A stretch of DNA of 64,000 nucleotides from Oopsacas minuta. Taxonomy: Eukaryota; Porifera; Hexactinellida; Lyssacinosida; Leucopsacidae. The notes under the pieces were generated by a model, which was not told the origin of the DNA, made no database searches, and saw only the letters and a list, made by a program, of their open reading frames with translations. Numbering within the stretch: the stretch's first letter is position 1; the number at the start of each line of letters is the position of its first letter. Below are positions 11,378-23,073 of the stretch, in pieces. Position numbers and translations under genes: made by a program. The DNA is taken from NCBI GenBank assembly GCA_024704765.1, contig JAKMXF010000332.1:540018-604017 (forward strand), written 5' to 3'.

Positions 11378-13715
11378 CAGGGGTTCTCAACCTTTTGCGA
11401 ACTGAGTACCCCCTAAATGTCCAAGCACCCTCTATTCAAATTTGCAATATTCCGCTAAAATTTTATACGTTGATATAATTTGTATTATCATGAACAAAAC
11501 ATAATTTACGTATTTAGAAAAGTTGAATTATTAAGACAAAGATTAATGAGATGGTTGGGCCTACTTTGCTTTTACAAGTTCATCAATTCTTGGTTCGGTT
11601 TTGGATAAAGCTACACGGAGGGCCGGCTCTACGCATAAACGAGCACGATATTTGTTTTTATATTTGACTGTGTCGAGAATCCTTGTTCGCAGAGATATGT
11701 ACTTGAAAACGTCATCAGCCCACGCACAACCATCGCAGCGACACTAGGGAAATGTTGACTCATTCTAGACCTGAACTTCATCAATGGCAAAGTTTCAAAT
11801 GCATCTCGTACTGTAGAATCGTTTAAAAATTCGATGAAATTTTCCTGCACATTGTTGGGTATTTAACGCACGTTTACAAGGAACGGATTTCGAATCAACG
11901 CAAGATCCAACTCACTCAGGTCTGTGAAGTATAATTGAACTCTTCTTTCAAGAAGGAAAGGTGCGCTTGCACTAGCTTCATTATTTCCTTTTTCATTTCT
12001 TCTCCCTCAAGAAAAGTTATGACAGTTTCAAATATGTCTAGATTTCCCTCCTTGGCTTTTCTTTCCCATAAATCCAACGTCTTTATGAAGCTCGAATTTT
12101 ATCAATGAAATCAATTACAGTTGTGCACTTTCCTTGAAGTGACTTGTTTCGGATATTAATCGTGAGAAAATATCCTCTAAGTAAGAGAGTCTAATAATCA
12201 TGCTTTATCTTGCAACTTGTTGCAAAACTCTTGATTTGGCTCGCTCGCTGCCCTCAAAGAATTCTGCCATCTCTTTTCTCAAACTCTAGACAACATGTTT
12301 CCGCGAGAAATCCAACGAACCTCGGTGTGAAAGAGCAGCGTATTTTTTTAACATCAAATTCTTGGCACAATAATCGGAAGAGACGAGTATTGAGAGCGCT
12401 TCACTTGATGAAATTAACCATATTAATTAAATTGTCAAGGGTTGCTTTTAGCTCAGATGGTAGCATCTTAGATGCCAGAACATATAGGTGTATCAGGCAG
12501 TGAACATACTTAGTACCAGGATTGACTACTTTCACTCGTGCCCGAAATTCTGAACGATTGCCAAGCATAGCAGGAGCCTCATCAGTGGTGCATGCGGTTA
12601 CATTGTTCCATGATAGTCCTCTTCTCTCAAAATATTCAGAAACTTGAATGAGAACATCTCTCCTCTTGTAGTGGATTCCAGACAATGACAAAACAGGAAT
12701 TCTTCCTTAGAGTATCCATCCTTAATGTACCTTGCGAAAACAAGTAGCTGAGCGCAACTAGATACATCAGTCGACTCGTCTAGCTGGATTGCAATTTGTT
12801 CAGAAGTGCGCAACGTATTTCTGTTACTACCTGCTGCTAAATATCTTCTGCAATATCACATATTCGCAGTTACACTGTATCGTTGAAGAGAGGTACATAA
12901 CAGATCTCCTTCTCTCCATCATCTCCAATTAGACAGCGAACGATGTGTTTGTCATATGGTAGTATGAGCTTCTCGCGATTGTATGTGGATCTTTCTCTTG
13001 AGCGATTCTCAGAGCAAGCATGTATGAAGCACGAAGGCTTGCTTGATTTATTTGATTTAATGACCACTCTTATCTAAACGCATCCTCTTCACTCCGATTC
13101 CATTCGTTTGAAGAATGCAGCATCTTTGTCTACTAACTCTGGATGTCATCGGTAAGATGCCTCTTGAGGAAGCTTGGCTTCATCGATTGATCAGAAAGGA
13201 CCTCAAGCGCACTACGCACTGTGGTAGTTCGCGTCCATTTTTCAGCTCTAGTGTGAAACCGTGTTGAATGTAATTATCATTATATTTTCGTTTTTTCCCC
13301 GATTCCTTAGGTAATGAATTTGCCATTTGAGTAGCGGTTCAAATTTGAACATGATGTGGAATTATGTGAAAAAACAATTAATTTTAGAATTTATATCTAG
13401 AAATTGAAATCGAAAATGGAATAGTCAAATGAAGCGCATAAATAGTATCCACCCAGCTTATATTTGTTGATTCATAAACCGCGTCAAAATATACACTGGT
13501 AATTAGCAACCTATCCAATTAACCAAACAATACTGTCATAATTACGGTTTCCTTTTGGTAGGTCTCGAATCAGAAGTAATTACTAGGCAGAATTTCATAG
13601 TAATTCTATACGTTTATAGTTGGTTCATCGGATCCCTCGAAAACATCTGACGTACCCCTCGAAAAACACCGAGCGTGCCCCTAGGGGTACACGAACCTCA
13701 GGTTGAGAACCCCTG
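11378..13715. mobile_element. Inner hAT element with TIRs and 8-bp TSD
   Basis: The left end reads CAGGGGTTCTCAACCTTTT from 11378, and the right end is its reverse complement ending AACCCCTG at 13715. The flanking 8-mers are ctttaggc (11370-11377) and ctttagac (13716-13723), an 8-bp target duplication with one mismatch. This is the hAT signature and proves insertion into the outer hAT. Length is 2338 bp. Confidence 0.92.
11629..13326 (-). pseudogene. hAT transposase, ZBED5/SCAND3-like (broken)
   Basis: The minus-strand reading starts at 13326 with a basic segment (KKRKYNDNYI...GF) typical of this group's zinc-finger N-terminus. Decayed sequence follows. Then come the transposase core IAIQLDESTDVSSCAQL (12598-12813), the TDEAPAMLG and VHCLIH blocks (12401-12691), and a C-terminal end with FSSTYLCEQGFS...NIKT (11629-11850). 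The DEST aspartate and the C-terminal hAT motif are present. Multiple frame changes and stops occur between 11850 and 12400 and before 12813, so the copy is dead. It lies wholly inside the TIRs at 11378 and 13715. Confidence 0.8.
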
Positions 13716-14159
13716 CTTTAGACGAATTACTTGGTTGCGACAGTGGTATACCCAAAATTTGTGAGTGTGATTCAGCTGTATTGAATACACTAAGATCATT
13801 TCCATTCCATTTTTGTAAATCATCTCTCAATAAGGTATGAGCTTCTATTGTTGATTTAATTAACCGCATGCATCTAACATAATTTAGATTTTCAGTCTGC
13901 AATATCTTGGAAAGAATAATGATAACTGACATTACTTTACTAAACATGCCAGTGATATTAAAAAGGAAGTATCTAGAGTAGAATTTAAGTGAGAAAGTGC
14001 ATGAGCTCGAGATTTACATTTGAAATGAAAGTCGTTAATTATTTTTCCAGGCCAAAAACAATAGATGAAATATTGGAACTGATCCCTATTTTCATATACT
14101 TCTTTAATTCGTGCTTCACAAATGGAATTTACCACACTTTTTGGGTGCTGCATGTTATA

Positions 14160-15471
14160 CAGGGTGACAAATAAGTTCTGTCCCATATGTTTGATGTAGT
14201 GTAGTTCCTTATTAAAGAACCAGATTAAACAGTTATAGTGTAAGATAAGTAACAATGTATATATTTAAAGTATTCAATGGTAATCTGTACATTCTGAACA
14301 AGCTAAAAGATTCTAGGCAAAATGGAGAAGAATAGGGTGGCTATTGTTAAATTATATTTGCAAGGGAAAAGCCAAAGCGAAATATTGAAGATTCTCAATT
14401 TCTCCATGTCGCGCAGGAAATTGATATATCGTACTATTAAAAGATATAAGGACACTGGTAGTACCTCAGACAGGCAGAGAAGTGGACGTCCAACATCTGC
14501 GACCACTACCCAGAAGAGAAAGGTTATCCGTAGTCGGATTCAGCGAAATCCGCAACGTTCGATGCGAAAAATGGCGCTAGAACTCAAAATATCAAGAGAA
14601 TCGGTCCGAACAATTGTGAAGAGCGATATGGGCCTATTTCCTTACAAAAAGAGGAAGGTTCACTTTATTTCGCCACAGATTAAAGAAAAGAGACTAGCCA
14701 GGAGCAAGGCCTTACTCGCCCGGCTCGCAAGTTTTGGCCTTGATGAAATTTTATTCTCGGATGAGAAATTATTCACGGTCGAGCAGGCGTACAATCGTCA
14801 AAACGATCGAGTATTGTCCTCTTCTCCATCTTCCATACCAGAAGAGTATCGATGCGTCCAAAGAGTTCAGCATCCTCAGTCAGTGATGGTTTGGGCGGGG
14901 GTGTCCGTAAAAGGCCGTACCCCACTAGTTTTCATCCCACCGGGCGTAAAAATAAACGCTGTTAAATATCAGGAGCTCGTTTTAGACCCAATAGTGAGAG
15001 GCCTTGGTAAGACCATGTTCAATAATCGTCCATTTTTATTCCAGCAAGACGGTGCGCCAGCCCACACAGCGAAAGTCAACCAACAGTGGTTACGAAACAA
15101 TATCCCAGACTTCATCTCCAAGGAGGAATGGCCTCCTTCCAGCCCAGATCTCAACCCGATGGACTTCTCGTTGTGGTCGATATTGGAGACAAATGCGTGC
15201 ACTACTTCCCATAAGAGTATCAAGTCTCTAAAAACGTCTTTATCCCGAGAATGGGCAAAAATCCCGCAGGAAAAGTTGCGTGCCGCTGTCGAGTCCGTCC
15301 CCAAGCGGCTAAGAGCTGTCATCAAAAAGAAAGGGGGCTATATCGAACAATTGAATATATTATGAATCTATATTTAGTTTGCTAAGTTATAGCATAATTT
15401 CAAGTCAATATCTTAGTTCATAGCTTAGTTATAATAAATTTTCAATGGGACAGAACTTATTTGTCACCCTG
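14160..15471. mobile_element. Tc1/mariner-like element, DD37D, apparently intact
   Basis: The terminal inverted repeats begin CAGGGTGACAAATAAG at 14160 and are mirrored at 15445-15471, identical over 27 bp. TA dinucleotides flank it at 14158-14159 and 15472-15473. The single open transposase gene fills most of the 1312 bp. It lies in PP1 intron 1 next to the nested hAT cluster. Confidence 0.95.
14322..15365 (+). CDS. DD37D (maT-like) transposase, intact
   Basis: Complete 347-residue transposase of the IS630/Tc1/mariner superfamily; it would cut and paste its element at TA sites. Residues 1-100 form a paired helix-turn-helix DNA-binding region, with the GRPT linker motif at 55-58. The catalytic core has Asp147 (LFSDEKLF), Asp243 (QQDGAPAHTA) and Asp281 (SPDLNPMD). 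There are 95 residues between the first two and 37 between the last two, i.e. DD37D, the spacing known for maT-type elements. Tc1 itself is DD34E. No stop or frameshift is present and the TIRs are perfect over 27 bp, so the copy is young and could be active. The start is the first in-frame ATG, 162 bp inside the left end. Confidence 0.95.
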   Translation: MEKNRVAIVKLYLQGKSQSEILKILNFSMSRRKLIYRTIKRYKDTGSTSDRQRSGRPTSATTTQKRKVIRSRIQRNPQRSMRKMALELKISRESVRTIVKSDMGLFPYKKRKVHFISPQIKEKRLARSKALLARLASFGLDEILFSDEKLFTVEQAYNRQNDRVLSSSPSSIPEEYRCVQRVQHPQSVMVWAGVSVKGRTPLVFIPPGVKINAVKYQELVLDPIVRGLGKTMFNNRPFLFQQDGAPAHTAKVNQQWLRNNIPDFISKEEWPPSSPDLNPMDFSLWSILETNACTTSHKSIKSLKTSLSREWAKIPQEKLRAAVESVPKRLRAVIKKKGGYIEQLNIL

Positions 15472-15473
15472 TA

Positions 15474-17890
15474 CAAAATGGCTGCTCGTTCTTGAACAGA
15501 TTTATGATAATCTTTTGAAATATGTTCTTTAACTTATCATGAATCATTTTGTAATTTGTAAATGGTGTTTAAACAAAGGAACATACTTATAGCATTAGGA
15601 TCTTTCGATCAAACATCGTACAATCAGTAACTAGATGCTTTTTGAGAATCGTGATCGGGTTCGGATCGATAATTTTCTGAAAAGATCCCGATCCTTCTAA
15701 ATATTTACAAGTAATAGTTCTGTCTCGTGCTATAATCTTTAATTTAGACTGACTAACGATCGCAAGTTCTTACTAACTCGAAGCTCTCAATTCAATCCAT
15801 TCAGCTATTTAATTAACTCAATGATCCACAATCAAAAAGGAAGATTAGAATGATAACGTACAATTGAAACCTCTTTTTCATACTTATCAATTGTTTTACT
15901 TTATGTATTATCAGATTGTAAATAATGTGGGAGTTACATATTTTCCCTTCGTTATTTCTTACTATATTTGCCTGCAAATATCTGTGAGGAGATACCGGTT
16001 TCGGAAGTATGTAGAATCAAATTATTACTACTTTATACTGACAATATTTACGTATAAAAGAGTGGCTCAAACTCATACATAGGATCACTTAAATATGCAA
16101 TAATATGTGCTAGCACTTTTGGAAATGATGTACCGCCCATGTATATATGTATACATAGGTAAATATACATAACTTGTAGTCGTAATGTCCAGCTATAGTA
16201 TTCAAAATATTCAACTTTTATTTCGATAAATGGATCTTCAATTATACTATTAGAGGGTCGTAAATTGGATCGTGAGTGGATCATGGATCCTTTTAGAATA
16301 TTAGATCGGAACAGGGAGCGCTGATCATAATTTCAGCCAGATCGGGATCGGGATCGGGATCCAAATCTAGATCCTTAATTGAGGCTCGCCAAATATCCTA
16401 ACCATGCTTGGGCATATTTATGATTGCGTCACGTTGGTCTAAGCATAGCCATATGCATTCATAAGGCAATGGATCGCTTAATAGTTTTTGGTAAGATAGT
16501 TAATTTATATATATTTACATAAGGAAGTCTATTTGTTTCGATAATATCAATATGTTGCATTTCCCTCGATGTTTGTATTATTGATTCTCCACAATACATA
16601 TAGTTTATATCTAAGACTACTTCCGAATAGAAATGATGAAGCTATTTTTATTACAAAATGCTCCAATTTTAAAGTACTGTAAATGTATAACTATTGCCTT
16701 TACTTCTACACAATTTACACTTAGTTCTGAGGATGTGTTCATAAAAATATCAAAAATGTTGTCACGACAATGATGGAACGTTCTAGAGTTATTGTAGTGA
16801 CCATGTATAGCATATTTTTCCCATCTTTACCTATAACTTTCCTACCTTTATTGATATGGCCAAATCGTTTTACGAACAGGTACCAAGAATTCCTCAATTA
16901 TCCTCTTTGTTATGTATATACCTCCTTACAATACTATAGATTAGATAAGCACTTGATGTCAAACTCGATATTGCTCTCTCTGGATACAAGGGAGTTATAA
17001 TGACTGGAGACTTTACTTTTGACATTTTATCCATCATGATTCTATACTTATAAGATGCATTGATGTAATACATGATCTATGATTAGTATTGTTAGTGAGC
17101 CAACAAGGGTCACTAAATAGTCAGCAACGTTACTTAACCACATAATAGTCTCTAGTCCTAAATTTCTGAGAACTGTTAAATTAGCTACATGTGTTAATTG
17201 TAATCGCTTTCTGGTTTGTTAGACTAATAAATAGCGATTCAGTAAAAGTCTGGACCATAATGTAATTTAACATCGTTCTTTGAAGGCTCTAAATTGTGAT
17301 AGCTCTATGAAAGACTTATACAATTCTCCATAGAATCTCATTGATAATTGTAACGATATTGACATGATGGCAGACTTCATTTTAAACTGATATTTCTCAA
17401 AATTTGAACTTAAATTTTCCAATTTAATCAAAGAGAGTGAAACATTCTATAAATCCAGAATGAATTTATAATGAACTAATGATAGCTATGAAAGAACGAG
17501 ATAAATTTTGACGGATAAGTTATAAAATAAATTGGTAATAGTTGGATGACACTGCATTTGTACATTCTTGAGTATCATTAATACAATTATTTGAGCCAAA
17601 ATGCATCCAATTTTATATTATCGATAAAATATTATTGCATGTCAAATTTATTCAACTTGAAGTAATCCATGGTCCAAGAAATTCTAGACCGTGAACAGGC
17701 TTTAGTTCGTAGGTTGTGCATAATTTACATATGGCTTTATAATTTCCTACAATTATATATAAATTACTTGAATAACAATTACATCAATTACAATTATTAT
17801 AACTATTACAACCATTTGGAAAAGCGCAATTACAATTACTAATACTATTGTTTTTATATTGTATCATTACTATTACAATTCCCCGGAGGG
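15474..17890 (+). other. PP1 intron 1, AT-rich part
   Basis: No gene recognised. There is a short GGATCG repeat at 16341-16362; otherwise AT-rich, low-information sequence. Confidence 0.5.
16341..16362. repeat. Short (GGATCG)n tandem
   Basis: About three and a half copies of a 6-bp unit, with isolated ATCGG/GGATC words nearby (15640-15690, 16260-16310). Confidence 0.7.
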
Positions 17891-18304
17891 CATGTATTAG
17901 TCCAAATTTCAGATGTTTGCGTTAGTCCAAATATGAAATCGGTATTAATCCATTTTGTGGTGATCAAATACATGCATTCACGGGGAAATTTCGTCGCGAG
18001 GAAATATTGTCATGTACCTTTGTTGTTTTGAATCTAAATACTTTTAGCAACTCACAACCTGATCCAGATCCAACTCAAATCCAATCGAAACACCACACCA
18101 GTTTTCCAAATAGTCTACTGAAATGCTCAGCTTCTCAGCTCAACCAATCTAGCTAGATAATCCTGTCAAATCCAATCCTAACTCCATCCAACTTGAGTTC
18201 TAAATCCTCTCAGCAACCCACAGCCTGATCCAGATCCAACTCACGCAAACATAACCAAAAATTTGGACTAACGCAAACATCTGAAATTTGGACTAATGCA
18301 TGCA
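17891..18304. repeat. Foldback repeat with ~42-bp arms
   Basis: The arm at 17891-17932 is repeated as its reverse complement near 18261-18304; both contain TCCAAATTTCAGATGTTTGC. Inside is a direct repeat of a Ser/Pro-like C-rich word (CTGATCCAGATCCAACTCA) near 18058 and again near 18226. It looks like a small foldback or MITE-type element; no target duplication was identified. Confidence 0.6.
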
Positions 18305-18739
18305 TGCGAATTTGGGCTAACAACGCTCCCCCGTTATTACCCTATGCCTGCTCACGAACTAACCAACTTTGTATTACAGTATCTATAGATCATTTTCAAA
18401 TATTAACTTTGAGATAAATGTGCAACAATGCCATTAGGAGAATTAGGAGGTATATACCAATTGGCAGTAGAAAAATTTGTATTTATTCTTATAGGTTTCC
18501 ACTTGATGACTATTGCAATTTGAACAAATATGATAGCTATTCAGAGAAAGAATTATGATATCTAAATCTGTTTGTGTTTTCAAATTCAGCAAACCTATTT
18601 TAGGTAATTTTTTCTCGTAGTGTTCATAATATCTTTACATACGGTAACAGCCCAAGGACCCTCAGTCCATGATCGAATTGAAGCATTCTAATGGATCAAC
18701 AGGATATTAATGTTTTATTATCCTGGGATACATACCTCC

Positions 18740-18855
18740 CCCCTGTCAACCCTAGACCCGCCACTGGGAGGCAGTATACCCTAAGTGCACTGTCAGGATT
18801 TCTTCCGGGCGGGAGGAAAATTACACTCCCTGTCCCCCTACTAGCTACGCCTCTG
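18740..18855. repeat. Two hAT-like right ends in tandem
   Basis: Two words of the form CTAGACCCGCCACTG (ending 18766) and CTAGCTACGCCTCTG (ending 18855) match the reverse complement of common hAT termini (CAGTGGCGGGTCTAG, CAGAGGCGTAGCTAG). No matching left ends were found, so these are terminal fragments. Confidence 0.45.
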
Positions 18856-20303
18856 GGTATTATTATTCACATTGGTATTCTGACTACACAAGAACATTTC
18901 TTATATAGAAATATATTATTTAAGGGGATAAATTTGTAATGTTGGTAAAATTTGTCTTGTACAGAGACATTTGACGCCAAAGTATTCCTGTATACATATA
19001 CCTAACAAAATCATTTCCCTAATTTGTTGATTATTTTATTTCAATGAATAGTAAAATTTTTCGTTCAAATACATCTGAAACCTTATGCTTATTAGTACAA
19101 AGTACCTTTAATTTTTTGTCCTTTCAATTGTGCTGATTCGATTTCAATTTCAGAGTCTAATTCAATCCGAATATTTTTCCCCGTTTGGAAAATCTTTAAT
19201 CGTATTTTTCCAAATTTATACACCATTCTATTGATTACAAATTTGCAATCCACACATTACACTTGTATAGTAGAAAAGTTCAATATTTTGCATGATCAGA
19301 CAGAATGCGATGAGATAATTGAGAGGTCAAATTCTTTTACACATTAACTGCCTATAAATAATAACAATGTAATACTACCCGCTGTCCAAGTTTCCGAAGA
19401 TATTCTGGATGAGAAACTAACTAATTTATTTTCATGGCTACTATGAGCAAATATATATTCATGTTCTTTTAATCTTTCTTCGAATAAAATTCCTTAGTAT
19501 TTATCCATCCATCCTGCCCTCAGTCCTATACATCCTTTCAAAATCTTCTTAGATACCCCAATTTTACCTATTAGATCCACGATATCATCACACTGGCGAA
19601 CTTTTCTGGACTTCGTTCACCATCAAATTACTATTGTGACCAACGCAGTTGGAATATGGGGCTTTGGATATTAACTCCAAGCTCATGTCTATGAACCAGA
19701 AACATGACAAGCAGAGTCGAGGCTGACACGATTACCCATTTTTCTGTAATCGTAATCGAGAGCCATCCTGGAATCGGTTAGCCTTACCGGTTAACTGATA
19801 AGTTAACATATACTTGCTTAACCGAATAGTGACATTTCCACCAATATATTCAATGTTCCCTTTTGAGAGGTACGCATTATATACACGAATTCTTCTAGTT
19901 ACGTATTTATGAGATGGTTATGTCCGTATTCTAAATTTTCAATCATTTTGTGAGATATAATCGCATCACAAATCCATATATAATGGCTTTGTAATGACGT
20001 CTTTAACTTTAGTCGCAAAACCCAATTGATTGTATTTAATTATATTTGCGGCGGTTAACCGGTTAATCGATAATATCGAAAATTTTTGATCACCTCTTTA
20101 ATTCAGTTAACCAACCCTAGCCCTGTCAAGAGTTTCTATAAGATTATAATCGTAATCATAAATTTCTATATTCGTCAAATCGTAATCTTAATCGTAATCA
20201 TGCTATCAATTGCTGATTTGTATTTGAATTTAAGAATACATGAATACCATCGTAAATTTCCCATACATCACTGCTTTTGTATACTATGAAAACGCAATTA
20301 ATC
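18856..20303 (+). other. PP1 intron 1, no feature recognised
   Basis: AT-rich sequence. Scattered TAATCGTAATC words (about 19745, 20150-20200) recur at 21590-21690 but do not form a clean tandem array. Confidence 0.4.
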
Positions 20304-20860
20304 TATACTACGGCGTTTCGCTCGCTCACGCTACGCGGCTTGCGAACACTGTGTTCGCATGGGGCTCGGCACTTGGTGCCTCGATTACAGCAAAGTATAT
20401 ATGTAGCTACATATTCACAATTCATTGGTGATACATTCATATTTGTAATCGGCATACCCGATTATCCCAATATAACTATTGAAAGCAAATTTCTAGGATT
20501 AATTAGAAAATTGTTCATTTTATACACCTATAAAACAACAAATATTCAGAATATGTAGTTGAAAACGCGAATTCGGATTCAGCGTACTGTGTTTCCTGTG
20601 TAGCCGTTAGAGCAAGGCTGTATATTTGAAATTTGGTGATTTTGTTTATTCTATATGTATAAACAACGATTAATTTTGCATGTGATTAACTCGAAAATGT
20701 GAAAATCGGAATTAGCACGGTGAATTATCCCAATGGAATTGGGATCTTTTCCTGTTTATTCCCTAGCATATACCCAGATGATCCTCTCTATCATATGTGG
20801 AAAGTGGACAAACAAACAAACACACAATAATTGAGTTTTAATATTATAGATATATGTATG
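20304..20860 (+). repeat. GC-hairpin repeat, copy A
   Basis: An 80-bp GC-rich island in AT-rich DNA, starting CGGCGTTTCGCTCGCTCACG. It contains GCGAACAC-T-GTGTTCGC (20342-20358) and GGCAC-TTG-GTGCC (20368-20380), both perfect hairpins. About 190 bp on, a GAATTCGGATTCAGC word and, near 20808-20860, a CAAACAAACACACA... AATATTATAGA tail resemble equivalent parts of copy B at 49233-49593. This looks like a non-coding, perhaps non-autonomous, interspersed repeat; the family is not recognised. The 3' limit is approximate. Confidence 0.5.
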
Positions 20861-22835
20861 TATATATATACACGTATATATGTTTGTATGTCCAGAATTT
20901 GTTGAGAAACTGGAAGACCTCCAGGGCCTATGTATGGCATACAGGGGTATTTTGGACCTGGCTCGGAAATTTTGAGTCTTGGACGAAAATTCATACCTAT
21001 AGCGAAATTTTGACTTCATCATCACCATTTGGTCAGTGTTGTTATTAACCACTGCTCAACCAATATACATGATGGAGTATGAAATTTGAACCACATGTAG
21101 CAATCAATGTAGCAAATATCCTGACGCCATGATTCTTACCAAAATTAACTCATGATGGAATTATTTGGTGCTAATGACTGAACAAAAAGCCCAAGTTTTC
21201 CTATTTTCGAAATATTTTCGAATTTCTTACTACGCAGGCATGAAGTACCGAGATTACTAACCAAAAGCGACAACCATATCCAGTATCATCGCAGAAGGCC
21301 ATTCAATGTAATTTAGATGGACCGTGGGTGATAACATTTTGAAATTCTGCTATATTATAAATCTAGGGCCTGAAGTGCCGAATTTATCCGCCGCATAGCG
21401 ACCAAATGCACTTTAATTTTATCTGCTTAATACTTAATCTAAACTGAGGCACCTAGCTGTCGCGCAGCGAACTAGTATGCAGACATGTTAGAATTCTATT
21501 TCAGTCATAGGGTTCACAACTCACACTTTTATATCCATTCACCTTGTAATATTCTTGACTTAGATGCTGAACTTTGATCATAATCGTATTCTTGCTAAAG
21601 TTATAGTAATCGTAATCTCTTGAAAATATGGATCGTAATCGTAATAATAATCTCTTGAAATTGTGATCGTAATTGTAGTCGGTCCCAACCTTAATAAGCA
21701 TAAACATTTGAAGCTTCATCTTAGGCCTCACATCGGCAATTCTGCATGGCAAAACCAAGATTATTTACTGTTTTGATAAGCATATTGTAGACTCTTTATC
21801 TGTTCATTATCATAAATTTCTCGATTTTAAATTGACCAAATCAGAAACACATTCAACATCCGCTAACTCTGATGCAGGTTAACTCGACCATCCGCTATCT
21901 GGAGCGAATAATTCCCTTCGTTTTACTCTTTGCACCCTATTCGCTGTAAAATTCATTTACTATCCATCAAAATTTATGTATTTACATGGTATGATCAGTA
22001 CAACCCCCCCACTTTTTGTCAACCTGTCGCCCCTATATTTAGCGTTTGAGTACAATTACATTTACAAGGCATCAAAGAATGACATGGTTTTCCCAGATAT
22101 GAACTTACTAGAAAAACTTTTCCACATACCTGAAATATTTTTCACATACATTGGTAAATTATATGTTATTCCACATATATGGAATACATTTATTCGGATA
22201 AAATATACAAATACAACACGTTGACTACCAGCTACGTGATATTTCGTATTTTTCACTGGATGAGTGCCATCTTCGAGTTGTCTTAGAATGTTTTAATTGA
22301 TTTTATCGTTAGCATTACATTTCTATTAGATTTCTCAAAATATTAAGAACCTATTTTCAAATTGCTTTTCTATGTTACTAATTATATCAGAACGCTCAAG
22401 GGACCTTCGATACTATGCGTTTATGATATTTGTTATTACTATACACTCAATAATATGAAATATTGGCCAAGAATATGGATAATGAGCTAATACTATGAAA
22501 TTATACTGACGAAATAGGAAGGAAAGATCTTGCATCACAATTTAGCACACCTTAAAATTTTGTTTTGAGGTAAAATTGAGGAATTTTTGGAAATATCTGG
22601 AAGAAGTGCCCCAAAATGCATTGATAGGGGATAATTCTTAGCACATATCATGATTTAATAGTTTTGACTACATTTGTAAGATGTTCTAAAGCAACACCAA
22701 TATCAGTGACCACAACATTAGTGATAACGTGAAAAATATTGTACCAGGAATGGGAACAGCATATTTGGCTGACACTAAACAGGTTAATGGCCTTCTGTGG
22801 TGATACTGTAAGGTCGCATGCATTTGTTTGAATTA
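20861..22835 (+). other. PP1 intron 1, repeat relics only
   Basis: No gene recognised. Alternating TA/TG sequence occurs around 20850-20890, and repeated ATCGTAATC words at 21575-21690. Confidence 0.4.
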
Positions 22836-23071
22836 CACTGCCTGTCCAAAAGTATCGGAGCACCCTGCCACAATCGCACCTGGCACCAAAAAATGCTACC
22901 TTAGTTTATACGCTAAAGATGAATTCTAACAATTTTAACACACATATATCACAAACAACAAATGATAACAAGCTATTGTTCTACTTTCTGCTTTATCCAT
23001 AGAATGTTTCAAGGTATTCTCGCCGTGTGCCACAAATTGTACATTGTTCCAATACTTTTGGCCAGGCAGTG
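22836..23071. mobile_element. Tc1-type MITE
   Basis: 236 bp with inverted ends of about 26 bp. Left CACTGCCTGTCCAAAAGTAT; right the same with two to three mismatches. TA flanks at 22834-22835 and 23072-23073. It has no coding capacity. The ends resemble those of Tc1-like elements, so a full-length relative may have mobilised it. Confidence 0.8.
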
Positions 23072-23073
23072 TA

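Larger units (their letters stand above)
10838..13947 (-). pseudogene. Outer hAT transposase, split by a second hAT
   Basis: The C-terminal part (10838-11369) carries the hAT dimerisation motif LTLPVTTCTPERCFSA followed by IHKDIE; two overlapping frames show at least one frameshift near 11000. The preceding part of the same protein lies at 13716-13947 (SVIIILSKILQTENL, then TIEAHTLLRDDL). The two pieces become adjacent when the inner hAT 11378-13715 is removed. The family resembles the hAT group annotated as 52-kDa repressor of the PKR inhibitor. The 5' end is uncertain: sequence from 13948 to 14157 could belong to it, and a Tc1-like element interrupts there. Confidence 0.7.

Noticed and set aside
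14969-15325. 118-residue minus-strand frame
   Set aside because: Antisense shadow of the intact DD37D transposase.
20086-20558. Overlapping short frames across the GC-rich island
   Set aside because: Frames exist only because the hairpin-rich island lacks stops; no protein similarity.
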